A stretch of DNA of 64,000 nucleotides from UBA9300 sp032260385 (GTDB taxonomy: Bacteria > Bacteroidota > Bacteroidia > Bacteroidales > VadinHA17). Below are positions 52,526 to 61,360 of the stretch, in pieces (position 1 is the stretch's first letter; every line of letters begins with the position of its first letter). A program made the translations under genes and the position numbers. The notes under the pieces were generated by a model that saw only the letters and a program-made list of their open reading frames with translations, had not been told where the DNA came from and searched no databases. The stretch is from positions 1-64,000 of the forward strand of contig JAVVEL010000012.1 of NCBI GenBank assembly GCA_032260385.1. Reading direction: 5' to 3'.

Positions 52526-54442
52526 GAAATTTGCCCTTTGTTCGGTAGCTTCGAGTATTGTCAGCAGCATATCTGCATAGGAGATCCCTTTGATGGCAGC
52601 CATCTTGGCCAGGTGGCCATCCCAGCACCATCCCGGGTTGGGGTTTATTTCAAGCAACCTGGGCAGACCGTCGGCATCAAGACGCCAGTCGAACCTGACA
52701 TAATCCCGGCATTCCAGCCTTTCAGAAAGCCTGAGGCACCATTCAATTATCTGCTTCGTAGTGCGTGTATCAAGCCTGGCTTCAATTGAACGAAGGAGTG
52801 TGAAATAGGGAGAATCCTGCATCCATTTGGCTTCGTAACCGCATATTTTCGGAAGGCCTTCCGGTAAAAGAGAATAGTCTTCTTCAATTATAGGAAGTAC
52901 ATTGTATGATTCAGGTGGGTTCCCTATGATACCAAGGGTCAGGTCCTTTCCCGTAAGGAGCTCTTCCACAAGAATGGGTTTGTCATAGCCTAGTTTTTCC
53001 CTTGTCAGTACTATGGCATTATTAAGTTGTTCAATATTATATGCCACGCTGTTTTGTGTGATACCAAAGCTGGAATCACCAAAGTTGGGTTTGGCTATTA
53101 CCGGGAAACCTATATTCATTTCGAAGATATTGTCTTCAGGCTTTATATAGAAGGCATCGGCCACGGGTATGTCCATTTCCTTGGCTATACCCCTGATAAG
53201 AGACTTGTCGTAGCAGTAGGCCAGGCATTGCGGATTGGATCCCGAATATGGTATTTTCATCATCTCAAGCAAGGCGGGCACATGCAATTCGCTCCTGGGA
53301 TCGTTATAGAATCCTTCATCACAGAGGTTAAGGGCAAAATCGACCTGGGGCCTCAGTTTAATCAGATTACTGATAAGGGTATCGTGGTTATCAAGATAGG
53401 TGAATTTGTAATCCTTGAGTGAGCTGAGCGCTATCTTAAGCTGGTCAAGAGTATTGTAATCGTCCTCATCAAATACAGTGTCGGGTTTTATAATATCCCT
53501 TTTTGAGGGATCACCAAGTATAACAACAACATTCTTGGACCCTGATAAATTGCTTTTTACGGGCGACCATGTTTTTATTGCTTCTGCACTCATTATGATC
53601 CTTCTTTCCATCATACCCAGGTCCTGGTTACGCTCTGAACCTGTTTTGTACTCATCATGGATGTTTATATTCCTGAAGCCTGACTTATGAAGGATTTCCT
53701 TCAGGTTCTCCCTGGTATAGAGTCTTTCGGCATAGAATTGGTCAACTATGACACCCTTATTTATATTGGAGATAACCTCACGGGATATAAGTCGCTGCTT
53801 ATCCCCCGCAAGGGAACGTTCGCGACAGACAAAATGGTTTTTGTCGAGCCATTCCCAGCTTCTGGGGCTAAAGTTATCCCTCAGATAATTGCCATCTGCT
53901 ACATCCAGAAGGAACTTTCCCCTGGGCTTCAGTATCCTGAGTACCTCCTTCAGTATCTTGATATCATCTTCCATACTTTCAAAATAGCCGAAACTGTTGC
54001 CAAGTATCATGACAATATCAAAAGTATCAGTGGAGTAGGGGAGTTTACGTGCATCTCCCTCCCTGAAAGCAACAGGTAAATTTTCAGTAAGTTTTGTCTG
54101 TCTTGCCTTATTGATCAGGTAATGAGAACGATCGAGACCATAGACATGTCTGAAACCCCTGCGTGCAAGTTCAAGTGAATGTCTCCCCTGCCCGCATGCA
54201 AGGTCAAGAATAAACTGATCCTCTGTCAGATTGAGGATGCCTGTGAACATGTCAAGTTCATATGCTGTAATACTCTTGTCCTCTACCACATCGGCATCTG
54301 TCTTAAGGTACATGGAGTTGAATATCCTGCGCCACCAGTCTGGTTTAAGGTATTCTTCAAGGTTATTTACAGGCCCCAGGGAGGGACTTTGGGTTTTGTG
54401 ATTTTTTTTATTCCTGTTGATCTGCGTAATTGTATTTTTCAT
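52472..54442 (-). CDS. SAM methyltransferase fused to D-Ala-D-Ala-ligase-like ATP-grasp domain
   Basis: A 656-residue cytoplasmic bifunctional protein. The N-terminal class I methyltransferase (about 60-275) has the SAM loop ILDLACGQGRHSLELARRG (residues 78-96) and VYGLDRS. The C-terminal ATP-grasp ligase (about 310-640) resembles D-alanine-D-alanine ligase, with NLCDEGFYNDPRSE, PYSGSNPQCLAYCYDK, GFPVIAKPNFGDSS and the metal end LEINPNPGW. ATP-grasp ligases join a carboxylate to an amine, so this may build a small peptide-like or amidated product and methylate it. I chose the ATG at 54442; the frame's earlier opening uses TTG. It is divergent from an AstE-like deacylase, which suggests a shared small pathway. 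Confidence 0.88.
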   Translation of the reverse strand: MKNTITQINRNKKNHKTQSPSLGPVNNLEEYLKPDWWRRIFNSMYLKTDADVVEDKSITAYELDMFTGILNLTEDQFILDLACGQGRHSLELARRGFRHVYGLDRSHYLINKARQTKLTENLPVAFREGDARKLPYSTDTFDIVMILGNSFGYFESMEDDIKILKEVLRILKPRGKFLLDVADGNYLRDNFSPRSWEWLDKNHFVCRERSLAGDKQRLISREVISNINKGVIVDQFYAERLYTRENLKEILHKSGFRNINIHDEYKTGSERNQDLGMMERRIIMSAEAIKTWSPVKSNLSGSKNVVVILGDPSKRDIIKPDTVFDEDDYNTLDQLKIALSSLKDYKFTYLDNHDTLISNLIKLRPQVDFALNLCDEGFYNDPRSELHVPALLEMMKIPYSGSNPQCLAYCYDKSLIRGIAKEMDIPVADAFYIKPEDNIFEMNIGFPVIAKPNFGDSSFGITQNSVAYNIEQLNNAIVLTREKLGYDKPILVEELLTGKDLTLGIIGNPPESYNVLPIIEEDYSLLPEGLPKICGYEAKWMQDSPYFTLLRSIEARLDTRTTKQIIEWCLRLSERLECRDYVRFDWRLDADGLPRLLEINPNPGWCWDGHLAKMAAIKGISYADMLLTILEATEQRANFLFLNYRLSHNFHVFSKV

Positions 54443-54485
54443 AAGTAATTTCCGTTGCAAATAAATTTTTATGGTACTGTTTCCT

Positions 54486-54593
54486 TCAGTTGATAATAAG
54501 CAGGGAAATAATAAGAATACTTATTATTAACAATGCTATAATCAAGGCTGTTGAATTACCTTTACTCTCATGCATAAAATTATTAGTTGCCAT
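54486..54593 (-). CDS. Possible 35-residue single-helix membrane peptide
   Basis: From ATG 54593 to TGA 54486 the minus strand encodes a short polar head (MATNNFMHESKGNS) followed by about 20 very hydrophobic residues. It ends 43 bp before the start of the methyltransferase/ATP-grasp gene and may be co-expressed as a leader or membrane peptide. Short size means chance coding cannot be excluded; the membrane helix next to a polar head is the main support. No family is recognised. Confidence 0.35.
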   Translation of the reverse strand: MATNNFMHESKGNSTALIIALLIISILIISLLIIN

Positions 54594-54614
54594 TTCACAA
54601 AGTTCAATTTTATA

Positions 54615-54690
54615 TTATGACGTGATAATATTTGCAGGTAACAACAGAATGGAGATATTTATGTTACAAATTGTTTTATTCACGTCATAA
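54615..54690. promoter_or_regulatory. Inverted repeat TTATGACGTGA / TCACGTCATAA, possible operator
   Basis: Perfect 11-bp arms at 54615-54625 and 54680-54690, 54 bp apart, flank the divergent promoter region between the small membrane ORF and the AstE-like gene. The arm spacing of about 65 bp (about six helical turns) would suit two dimers or a looping regulator. The remaining intergenic DNA holds no other gene I can support. Confidence 0.4.
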
Positions 54691-54754
54691 AGTAAAACAA
54701 CATAAAACCGTCAGAAATTCATATTGTTATTAAAGTCTTGATAATCAGATAAAA

Positions 54755-55738
54755 ATGTATAATAAGATCGGAGAAAAGAGCCTAGGTAACAAGCTTAAGT
54801 CGCATTATTCTTTTTTAGAAGTTATGACAGCATATGACCTTTCCAGACGAAGGTTGCCGCTTATGGAAATACAAAGCCCCCGGAGCGGGCCCCTTATTGT
54901 ACTAACTGCATGTATGCACGGTGATGAAACAGGAGGCACGGTTGTAGTGCATGAGCTATTCAGATTATTAAAACGAAGCCTGAAATGTGGAGGTGTACTG
55001 GCTTTTCCCATACTCAATCCTTTCGGATTTGAAGTTACCAGCAGGAGGATAAGCATTAGCAATGAAGACCTCAACCGGTCATTTCCCGGTAATATGAATG
55101 GATCACTGGCCCAGAGGATAGCGGCTATATTGATGGATAATATTGTCAGGAGGAAACCAGATCTTGTACTTGATCTCCATAACGACTGGAATAAATCAAT
55201 ACCTTATACAGTTATCGATAATATTGATGATCCGTTGATATTATCACAACTTCACAAGTATGCAAGGATATCAAAACTGCCAGCCATACAAGAATCAGAA
55301 AAGATCACTTCATCCTTTTCATACAGTTTGAACAAAAGTGGTATTCCTGCTTTAACCCTTGAGCTGGGAGAGTCACTGATCATAAATGAAAAGAATGTAG
55401 TCTATGGGATAAATGCTGTATTAAATATTCTTTCGGTATTTGACATGCTTACACACAGGGATGATTTGCCTGGCTTTGATCTTCCACCGGAGGCAGGAAA
55501 CAATATTCTTAAATATTCAGCCGGTCCTGTTTGCTCCAAAAGTGGTATAATAAGGTTTTCGAAAAAGCCCGGTGACCTTGTTAAAAAAGGAGACCGGCTG
55601 GCCAGGGTTTATAATGCATTCGGTAAACTCACGGAGACAATCATAGCAAAGCAAGCAGGTATTATACTTGGCCATAATGATTACGCTGTAGCCTATCCCG
55701 GATCACCGGACATGGCCTTTGGCATATACGATTCATGA
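54755..55738 (+). CDS. Succinylglutamate desuccinylase/aspartoacylase-like zinc deacylase
   Basis: A 327-residue M14-type zinc hydrolase. Zinc ligands are His55 and Glu58 (CMHGDETGG) and His142 (DLHND), with RSFPG (109-113) and a catalytic glutamate at about 203 (LTLELGE). The C-terminal part (about 235-327) is a beta-barrel with SKSGIIRFSKKPGDLVKKGDRLARV, typical of AstE-like proteins. Members remove acyl groups from N-acyl amino acids or cut small peptides. It is divergent from the methyltransferase/ATP-grasp fusion, and ATP-grasp ligases and AstE-like hydrolases are often neighbours, so it may hydrolyse the same bond the ligase makes. The substrate is not known. Confidence 0.88.
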   Translation: MYNKIGEKSLGNKLKSHYSFLEVMTAYDLSRRRLPLMEIQSPRSGPLIVLTACMHGDETGGTVVVHELFRLLKRSLKCGGVLAFPILNPFGFEVTSRRISISNEDLNRSFPGNMNGSLAQRIAAILMDNIVRRKPDLVLDLHNDWNKSIPYTVIDNIDDPLILSQLHKYARISKLPAIQESEKITSSFSYSLNKSGIPALTLELGESLIINEKNVVYGINAVLNILSVFDMLTHRDDLPGFDLPPEAGNNILKYSAGPVCSKSGIIRFSKKPGDLVKKGDRLARVYNAFGKLTETIIAKQAGIILGHNDYAVAYPGSPDMAFGIYDS

Positions 55739-55828
55739 GAAATCATTTGCTGAATGAACCCTGGCTTAGAACAACTGAATGAACAACAATAGTTATGCTG
55801 CAAATAAGAATTCTTTCCACACTTATAC

Positions 55829-57712
55829 TTAATCTTGGTTTATCACTATTGTCCAGGTGGTCTTCCACTGCCAGACATCATCCTGGGAGTGGTCAGTTAT
55901 ATCTCTTGGATTAAGAGTAATACTTTCCCCTTTGATGAATTTTTCATAGGGAACTTCGATATAGTTTCCCATTCTGCCAGAGGTGCCATCAACCCTGGCT
56001 CCCAAAGGTTGTTCATTGTTTGACTGCCTTGGATCCTCCCAGCTCGGGAAAAAACCAAGAATACCACCTAAAAAGCCATGGGTGATATAAATCTTATTTT
56101 CGATCTCCCATATTTTAACAACAGGGTGTCTTAAATCATAAAAAGGAGGTTCCAGGCCAAGCAAAGGCAGGGGTGGTTCGTTATTAACAGGATCGCTGCA
56201 TTGCCAGTTCTCCACCTTCATGCTTTCTTCATCCGCCTTAAGCTCAGCGATAAGGCTAACATCCTTCCCCATTGATATTTCCATCAGTCTGGGTGGTAAG
56301 TCGGGAATGGCCCATCCGCTGTCTTTCATATCACCGCTAAATTGCATTGATACCGTATATGAATATGGGTAGGGGTCTCCTTCTTTAATTGATCCTGATT
56401 CTGTTTCGCGAACCGAAATAATTATCTTATTGCTGATGCTTATCTTAGCTTTTCCCTCAACTTTATCAGGATAATCAGGAGGTGTAAATGTCGCGTCTAT
56501 TTCTATGTTTTCATCTTTTTGACCTGCCCTGTATGTTATTTTGGCCAGGCCGTTCTTATCTGTTGTTACTTCATCTTCGGGATCTACAGAGCCATCGATT
56601 AGACCTGAAAATTCAAGTTCAATTTCCTGATCGCCTGCCGGGTATTTATTCCCGTCGGGGTCGATTTCATGAAGATCTATTTCTATTTCAATCTCTTCTC
56701 CGTGGCGCATCTTTGTTTTTTCAGGTGTTATAGTCATCTCAAGCCCCCTGATTATTAGTTCGATTTCTCTTTCAATATTAGGTTTATTACCCAGGGGGCA
56801 TGTGGAAAGGATATATTTTTCTTTTGCCGGATCAAGACCCCTCTCAAGTGTATATTCACCTACTGCATTACCTTCATCATTTACAAGAATATACTGGATC
56901 TCCCCGTTCGAAAATTCTAATTTACAGTTTTCTTCAGGTTCAATTTTTCCCCGTTCGGTCTTATCGGGAAATCTGACAGGTTGGCTGTGATAAAATTTAG
57001 AATATGCAGGTTTACCGTTACAACTTTTTACATTTTCGTAAATTTTCATCTTCCTGGCTTCTTCAGACAGGGGAGAGAGAAAATCTTTTTCGACTTTTGT
57101 ATTCACCGTAGGAACACGTGGGGGTACGGGTCGTTCATTTTCTCTTTCTTCGATGATGTTGACCAATCTCCAGAACTTTGTTACAATATCAGCAATAGCT
57201 TGGTTAATATCTTGACCCTGTGTATTTTCTATTTTCAGGATATACCTGCGGTTAGGAAAGCAATTAGAGTTAGCTATGAGGGATGATATGATTTTATAGC
57301 TAATGTATTCACTTTTATACACAGGGGGGACCACATAGATTTTATCTCCTTCAATAATCGTATGTTCAGGATAGACTTCAATATTATCACCACCACCTGT
57401 AAGTCCAACATGAGTCTTAAACAAATAATCATGATCTGCGGCAGGATTAGCTGAGAGTGAAATAAAGTTGATTTCAGGAGAATTATTTTTCAGCTTATTA
57501 ATCAATTCAGATTCAATGTAAGCAAGCCACTCTGATATACTCTTCTGAGAATATTCTTTATTGAGCTGATCAAACACTTCATCATAGTCTGCTTCAACTG
57601 TTATACCCACAATTATAGCTGGGCAGTTGTTCTCCTGGGCAATTAAGAAACTCACAAATAAGAAGGGAAAAACAAAAAAAATGATAAACTTTAGATAACC
57701 AGGTATTTTCAT
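55829..57712 (-). CDS. Secreted Ig-like-domain protein, unknown function
   Basis: A 627-residue exported protein. I chose ATG 57712 because it begins a signal peptide (MKIPGYLKFIIFFVFPFLF, ending FLIAQ); the longer frame from 57769 adds 19 residues upstream of it. The N-terminal 20-180 has VGITVEADYDEVF and a VYKSEYISYKIISSLIANSNCF region with no family I recognise. A middle Ig-like domain (about 340-430) has KTKMRHGEEIEIEIDLHEIDPDGN and DKNGLAKITYRAGQ, resembling bacterial Big_1-type domains. The C-terminal part (about 440-625) is beta-rich. Role unknown; secretion and Ig-like folds suggest a cell-surface interaction. Confidence 0.6.
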   Translation of the reverse strand: MKIPGYLKFIIFFVFPFLFVSFLIAQENNCPAIIVGITVEADYDEVFDQLNKEYSQKSISEWLAYIESELINKLKNNSPEINFISLSANPAADHDYLFKTHVGLTGGGDNIEVYPEHTIIEGDKIYVVPPVYKSEYISYKIISSLIANSNCFPNRRYILKIENTQGQDINQAIADIVTKFWRLVNIIEERENERPVPPRVPTVNTKVEKDFLSPLSEEARKMKIYENVKSCNGKPAYSKFYHSQPVRFPDKTERGKIEPEENCKLEFSNGEIQYILVNDEGNAVGEYTLERGLDPAKEKYILSTCPLGNKPNIEREIELIIRGLEMTITPEKTKMRHGEEIEIEIDLHEIDPDGNKYPAGDQEIELEFSGLIDGSVDPEDEVTTDKNGLAKITYRAGQKDENIEIDATFTPPDYPDKVEGKAKISISNKIIISVRETESGSIKEGDPYPYSYTVSMQFSGDMKDSGWAIPDLPPRLMEISMGKDVSLIAELKADEESMKVENWQCSDPVNNEPPLPLLGLEPPFYDLRHPVVKIWEIENKIYITHGFLGGILGFFPSWEDPRQSNNEQPLGARVDGTSGRMGNYIEVPYEKFIKGESITLNPRDITDHSQDDVWQWKTTWTIVINQD

Positions 57713-57934
57713 ATCTATAATTAATTTTAAGTTTATGACTTTCACCAGGGTCCCGGTTACTAATAACAATGCATCTGGAGTTCGTTTACACTGTTATTGT
57801 GTATTTTTCATTAAGAGAGTCGTCCTTCTAAATTTATGACGTAGAAAAAACCGGGAAGTAACATTATGAAGAGATTTATATCCGTAAAGAAAAGTTAATG
57901 TTATCAATTCTGTTCTATTATTAAATCATAAAAA

Positions 57935-57942
57935 TAACTTTG
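57935..57942 (+). promoter_or_regulatory. Candidate -7 box for the ECF sigma gene
   Basis: TAACTTTG exactly matches the TAnnTTTG consensus of Bacteroidota. The ATG chosen for the sigma factor lies 22 bp downstream, giving a short leader. No clear -33 TTG is visible at the expected distance. Confidence 0.45.
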
Positions 57943-57963
57943 TATTGCTTATTTCAAGTAATT

Positions 57964-58536
57964 ATGCGATCTAACAACAGGCATACACTGGCGGATGATG
58001 AGATCATCAGGAAAATATTGGAGGAGAACGAGCCGGGATATTTTGATGTTCTTTACAAAAGGTATTTTTCCAAAGTCCAGGACAAGTGCAAGAGCATAGT
58101 GAAGAACAGGGATCTTGCCGAAGAACTGGCCGGGGATATTATGTGCCATACATATGAAAAACTGGCTTCTTTTAAAAGAATATCTTCTTTTTCATCCTGG
58201 CTGTACTCAATAACCTATAATTACTGTATAGATTACCTCCGTAAGAAAAATAAACTTCATTACCCCAGTTGGAACAGGAATAATGAGATACCGGAAATTA
58301 TAGATGATCCGGATGAGGATATCGGCAACATTAATTTTGAGAACCTGATGCTGATACTTGACCTTATCCACCCGGAAGAAAAGGCCTTATTACTTATGAA
58401 GTACCAGGATAATTTATCAATTAAACAGATAAGTGCTGCACTCAGGATAAGTGATGATGCTGCTAAGATGCGATTGAAGAGGGCACGTACAAGGGTATTG
58501 TATTTATATAGTTTGAAATTTATGCAGGATAGTTAG
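57964..58536 (+). CDS. ECF-type RNA polymerase sigma factor
   Basis: A 190-residue sigma factor. Region 2 appears as FDVLYKRYFSKVQDKCKSIV through FKRISSFSSWLYSITYNYCIDYLRKK, and region 4 as PEEKALLLMKYQDNLSIKQISAALRISDDAAKMRLKRARTR. I chose the ATG at 57964 rather than the TTG at 57940; the promoter-like TAACTTTG just upstream fits it. No anti-sigma factor follows, only a small PepSY-like gene 48 bp downstream, so regulation may be by expression level or by an unlinked partner. Its regulon is unknown. Confidence 0.92.
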   Translation: MRSNNRHTLADDEIIRKILEENEPGYFDVLYKRYFSKVQDKCKSIVKNRDLAEELAGDIMCHTYEKLASFKRISSFSSWLYSITYNYCIDYLRKKNKLHYPSWNRNNEIPEIIDDPDEDIGNINFENLMLILDLIHPEEKALLLMKYQDNLSIKQISAALRISDDAAKMRLKRARTRVLYLYSLKFMQDS

Positions 58537-58583
58537 GTGTTACCAGTCTGTTTTTTTACGTCTTTATATAAAGCGAACCTGCT

Positions 58584-58982
58584 ATGGAAGATTTTGTAAT
58601 GAAAGTTATGAAGGGAGACGGATGCAATCCTCCGCAAGTATGTCTGGATGCATTTGAGAGTAAATTCAGTACTGCCATCAGTGTTGAATGGTATGACAGG
58701 GATGGGAACTATGAGGCAGTATTCTATAAGAACCAGCTCGAACATGTTGCAGTATTCAGTCCGTCCGGCTTGTTATCAGAATACAAGCTGATGCTGCAAG
58801 AAGATTACCTGCCGGGTAAAATTACTGATATTCTTAAGCCGGGGGGTGATATAATGAGTGCCGTTTTAAAGAACAAGGGAAATGCACTTGAGTATGAGGT
58901 GGTGGTAATGGACAAAGAAATGAAAAGAAGCCTTATCTTGTTTTCCGAACAAGGTAAAATTTTGTCGAGCACGCAATTATAA
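58584..58982 (+). CDS. PepSY-like (BLIP-fold) small protein
   Basis: A 132-residue protein. The central stretch AFESKFSTAISVEWYDRDGNYEAVFYKNQLEHVAVFSPSG matches the alternating pattern of PepSY-like/BLIP-type domains (DUF2874 group), usually periplasmic. I see no signal peptide, so it may be cytoplasmic, unlike most family members. It lies 48 bp after the ECF sigma gene on the same strand and is probably co-transcribed; a role as a partner or modulator of that sigma factor would be an inference. Confidence 0.6.
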   Translation: MEDFVMKVMKGDGCNPPQVCLDAFESKFSTAISVEWYDRDGNYEAVFYKNQLEHVAVFSPSGLLSEYKLMLQEDYLPGKITDILKPGGDIMSAVLKNKGNALEYEVVVMDKEMKRSLILFSEQGKILSSTQL

Positions 58983-59001
58983 TTCAAAGTCTTTCTTTGC
59001 C

Positions 59002-60054
59002 TTATTCCTCCTTCTCGCTATCCTCCTTTATATTTTCCTCCATTTTTTTAATCATCCCCTCGAGGCGTTCTATTGTTGCTTTTGCCTTACTGATTTCTTC
59101 CTTGTCCTTTGTTTCCTTGATTGTTGCCTTTAATTTATCCCGTCGTGCTATCATCTTTTGCAGGAGGTCTTTTTTCTTCTGTGCTTCTTCCGACTTTATT
59201 GCCTCATCAAATACCAGCTCTTCAGGTGCTATTTCCTCTTCCAAAACTTTTTTCCCGGCATGATACTCGGGGATAAATTGTTGTTCATCCACCCTTCGCT
59301 GGTTCATGAATGAGGGTGATACAATTTCAATCCTGTTTTTATGGAGCATATCCATCACCTTTGCATTCAGCAATGACCTGGTGCTGAAAAATTTACCGGT
59401 ATCTTCCAGGAAGCCGTGGACCTTGTATGTTACTGAGAAGTCGCCAAGATCAGTAATATAAACATAGGGATCTTTGAGTCCTGTTGCCAGGGCTGCTTCC
59501 TTCAGGGCTTCTTCAATTTTTGACCTCGATACATCATAGCCCAGTGAAACGGATGTGGATATTACGGTGTTTGTTTTACGTGTCAGCTTTACGGGGTGGG
59601 TTGCTACATAAAGATTCGGAAGGGTGACGAAATTGCTGTCTTCAAGCTGTATCTCGACATGGAATGCAAATTTTTTAATCACCCTACCTTGCAGATCGTT
59701 AATACTTATCAGGTCGCCGTTCCTGAACCTCTTCATTGAGTTGTTCATGAAGCCGGCAATAAGGTTACCCAGTATAGTGGTTGAGCTCAGGGCTATTCCG
59801 GCACTTATTATTATGGCCAGGAAGCTGAGTATCTGGCCCTTCATTGAAGCATCTATGGGCATTGCAAGGATAAAGATTATTGTGCCCAGGAAGCTTACCA
59901 GGAAGGTAAGGGACCTCTTTATTATTATGGCTGTATTTTTAATGGTTTTCATCCTGTTGAATATCCAGGAATTAAATATCAGCAGGGCCACCACAATGAT
60001 TATAACAATAGCCGGATTAAGTATTGACTTTAAGATATTGAGAAGTTGTTCCAT
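59002..60054 (-). CDS. MscS-family mechanosensitive channel
   Basis: A 350-residue membrane protein of the MscS family. It has about three to four N-terminal helices (IVIIIVVALLIFNSWIF, FLVSFLGTIIFILAM, GQILSFLAIIISAGIALSSTTILGNLIAGFMN), the pore-lining TM3 region, and the MscS beta domain (NGDLISINDLQGRVIKKFAFHVEIQLEDSNFVTLPNLYV). A long charged coiled-coil tail (about 285-350) follows and is absent from the classical short MscS. It acts as a pressure-release or ion channel in the inner membrane. The ATG at 60054 is the only start. It is convergent with the PepSY-like gene. Confidence 0.9.
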   Translation of the reverse strand: MEQLLNILKSILNPAIVIIIVVALLIFNSWIFNRMKTIKNTAIIIKRSLTFLVSFLGTIIFILAMPIDASMKGQILSFLAIIISAGIALSSTTILGNLIAGFMNNSMKRFRNGDLISINDLQGRVIKKFAFHVEIQLEDSNFVTLPNLYVATHPVKLTRKTNTVISTSVSLGYDVSRSKIEEALKEAALATGLKDPYVYITDLGDFSVTYKVHGFLEDTGKFFSTRSLLNAKVMDMLHKNRIEIVSPSFMNQRRVDEQQFIPEYHAGKKVLEEEIAPEELVFDEAIKSEEAQKKKDLLQKMIARRDKLKATIKETKDKEEISKAKATIERLEGMIKKMEENIKEDSEKEE

Positions 60055-60110
60055 ATAAAATAGTTTTTAGGGTCCTGGCTTAATTGAACGCACCGCTTAC
60101 AGTGCTTCTG

Positions 60111-60872
60111 TCAGGATGATATTTTTTTACAGATTATTATAAATTCTTTGGAATCCTTGTCAAGCGGATTGCCTTGAAAGTCGCCTATAATATCATAGTC
60201 CTCAAAGTCGGATCGTTCAATCAGGTGTTCCAGTTCATACCTGAAAAAAAAGCGCAGGGGCACCTTCCATTCTTCTGTTTTAATCCCCTCATCTTCTTCC
60301 CATTCAAGTCGGAATAATATATTCAGAACCTGGTTTACAAGGTCTGGCATGGAGGTCACGATGCGTTTCAGTCTCTTGCCGGGTTCATATTCATCGTCAA
60401 AATCAGTTTGTTTATCGATACCCTGGTGGAGGATTCCCGTATCGGGCACAAAGGCATCAAAAATGAATCTTCCACCCGGAACCAGGTGCCTGTAAATATT
60501 ATTAAGAGCCTTAAGCTGTTCCTCTTTTTCAATCAGGTGCATAAACACCCTGAAAGGGGCTAGCACCAGGTCAAAGTTGAAGTCAAAGCTAAAGTCAACA
60601 ATGCTCTGGAGGCTTATGCGGTGATGCTCCTTTTTGTCAAGTTTCCTGTATAAGACATCCAGCATTGACCGGCTGATATCAATGCCGTAAATATCAGCTC
60701 CCTCTTTTAGTGCCTTAATGAAATGGCGTCCGGTACCCACTCCAATCTCCAGAATTTTTCCATCTGTTTCCCTTATCAGGTCATGGAAATAGTCACTGTC
60801 GGCACCGTCAAGTATTTTCTTGTATATGGTGTCATAAAAGCGTGAGAAGTTTTTGGGATATTCATTTTTCAT
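60111..60872 (-). CDS. Class I SAM-dependent methyltransferase
   Basis: A 253-residue cytoplasmic methyltransferase with the SAM loop GKILEIGVGTGRHFIKAL, IYGIDISRSML and the FDLVLAPFRVFMHL strand. The substrate is unknown. I chose the ATG at 60872 (MKNEYPKNFSRFYD) because the open frame's first 87 residues (from 61133) are not methyltransferase sequence but the translated tail of a decayed C45-type gene, so the long frame is an accidental fusion. An ATG at 60884 is also possible. Downstream is the MscS gene on the same strand. Confidence 0.82.
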   Translation of the reverse strand: MKNEYPKNFSRFYDTIYKKILDGADSDYFHDLIRETDGKILEIGVGTGRHFIKALKEGADIYGIDISRSMLDVLYRKLDKKEHHRISLQSIVDFSFDFNFDLVLAPFRVFMHLIEKEEQLKALNNIYRHLVPGGRFIFDAFVPDTGILHQGIDKQTDFDDEYEPGKRLKRIVTSMPDLVNQVLNILFRLEWEEDEGIKTEEWKVPLRFFFRYELEHLIERSDFEDYDIIGDFQGNPLDKDSKEFIIICKKISS

Positions 60873-60977
60873 ACCGGCTGACATGGTTGATTTAACGTAA
60901 AGATAGTAAGTAAATGTTGAATTGTTGAATCTGGCAGGGTACACGTTCTTTTCTTCATTACTCCTGAGGTAATTTAT

Positions 60978-61360
60978 TGTTTCTCCAGGGTCATCACCCG
61001 GACTAACACCTTTAAAAACGGCTGATGATGTTGATGTACGCCTGGCGATATTGTCTTTGAAGTGAACCATCTTTACTTCATCTTGCGAGGTGGCAAGATC
61101 GGACAGATTAATACCAGCAAAATCATTTACCATGCTTCTTTATATTCATAGTCACCCACATTCACCATGGCTATATATTCATACCTGCCGGTCGTTACAT
61201 AAACCAGTTTATTGTACTCATTACTTGTATCCCTGTGTTTCCACATTATTGGTCTGCCGTCGGGTGTTTATTTGCCGCTTATAATAACCGAGGTGCATGC
61301 ATCCACCCTGCCTGTGAGGGATAGTGCAAAGAAGAATATGAAAAGAGTCACATGTTTCAT
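60978..61360 (-). pseudogene. Remnant of a C45-type (acyl-transferase/amide hydrolase) gene
   Basis: From an ATG at 61360 the minus strand encodes a signal peptide, then ACTSVIISGK, an in-frame TAA (61268-61270), then TPDGRPIMWKHRD and YEYIAMVNVGDYEY. This is the N-terminus of C45/penicillin-acyltransferase-like NTN hydrolases, with Cys22 as the would-be nucleophile. The frame then breaks, and the other frame resumes with SDLATSQDEVKM and ARRTSTSSAVFKGVSPGDDPGET, matching the end of the same family. The middle of the gene, probably several hundred residues, is missing. It is a clear pseudogene with both a nonsense codon and an internal deletion. Confidence 0.8.

Noticed and set aside
54490..54690. 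66-codon plus-strand frame in the divergent region
   Set aside because: Overlaps the symmetric repeat and the opposite-strand small ORF; no domain or ribosome-binding site.
9349..61270. Stop-codon reassignment of TAA
   Set aside because: TAA ends several intact genes normally and the affected genes also show other decay, so nonsense mutation is simpler.
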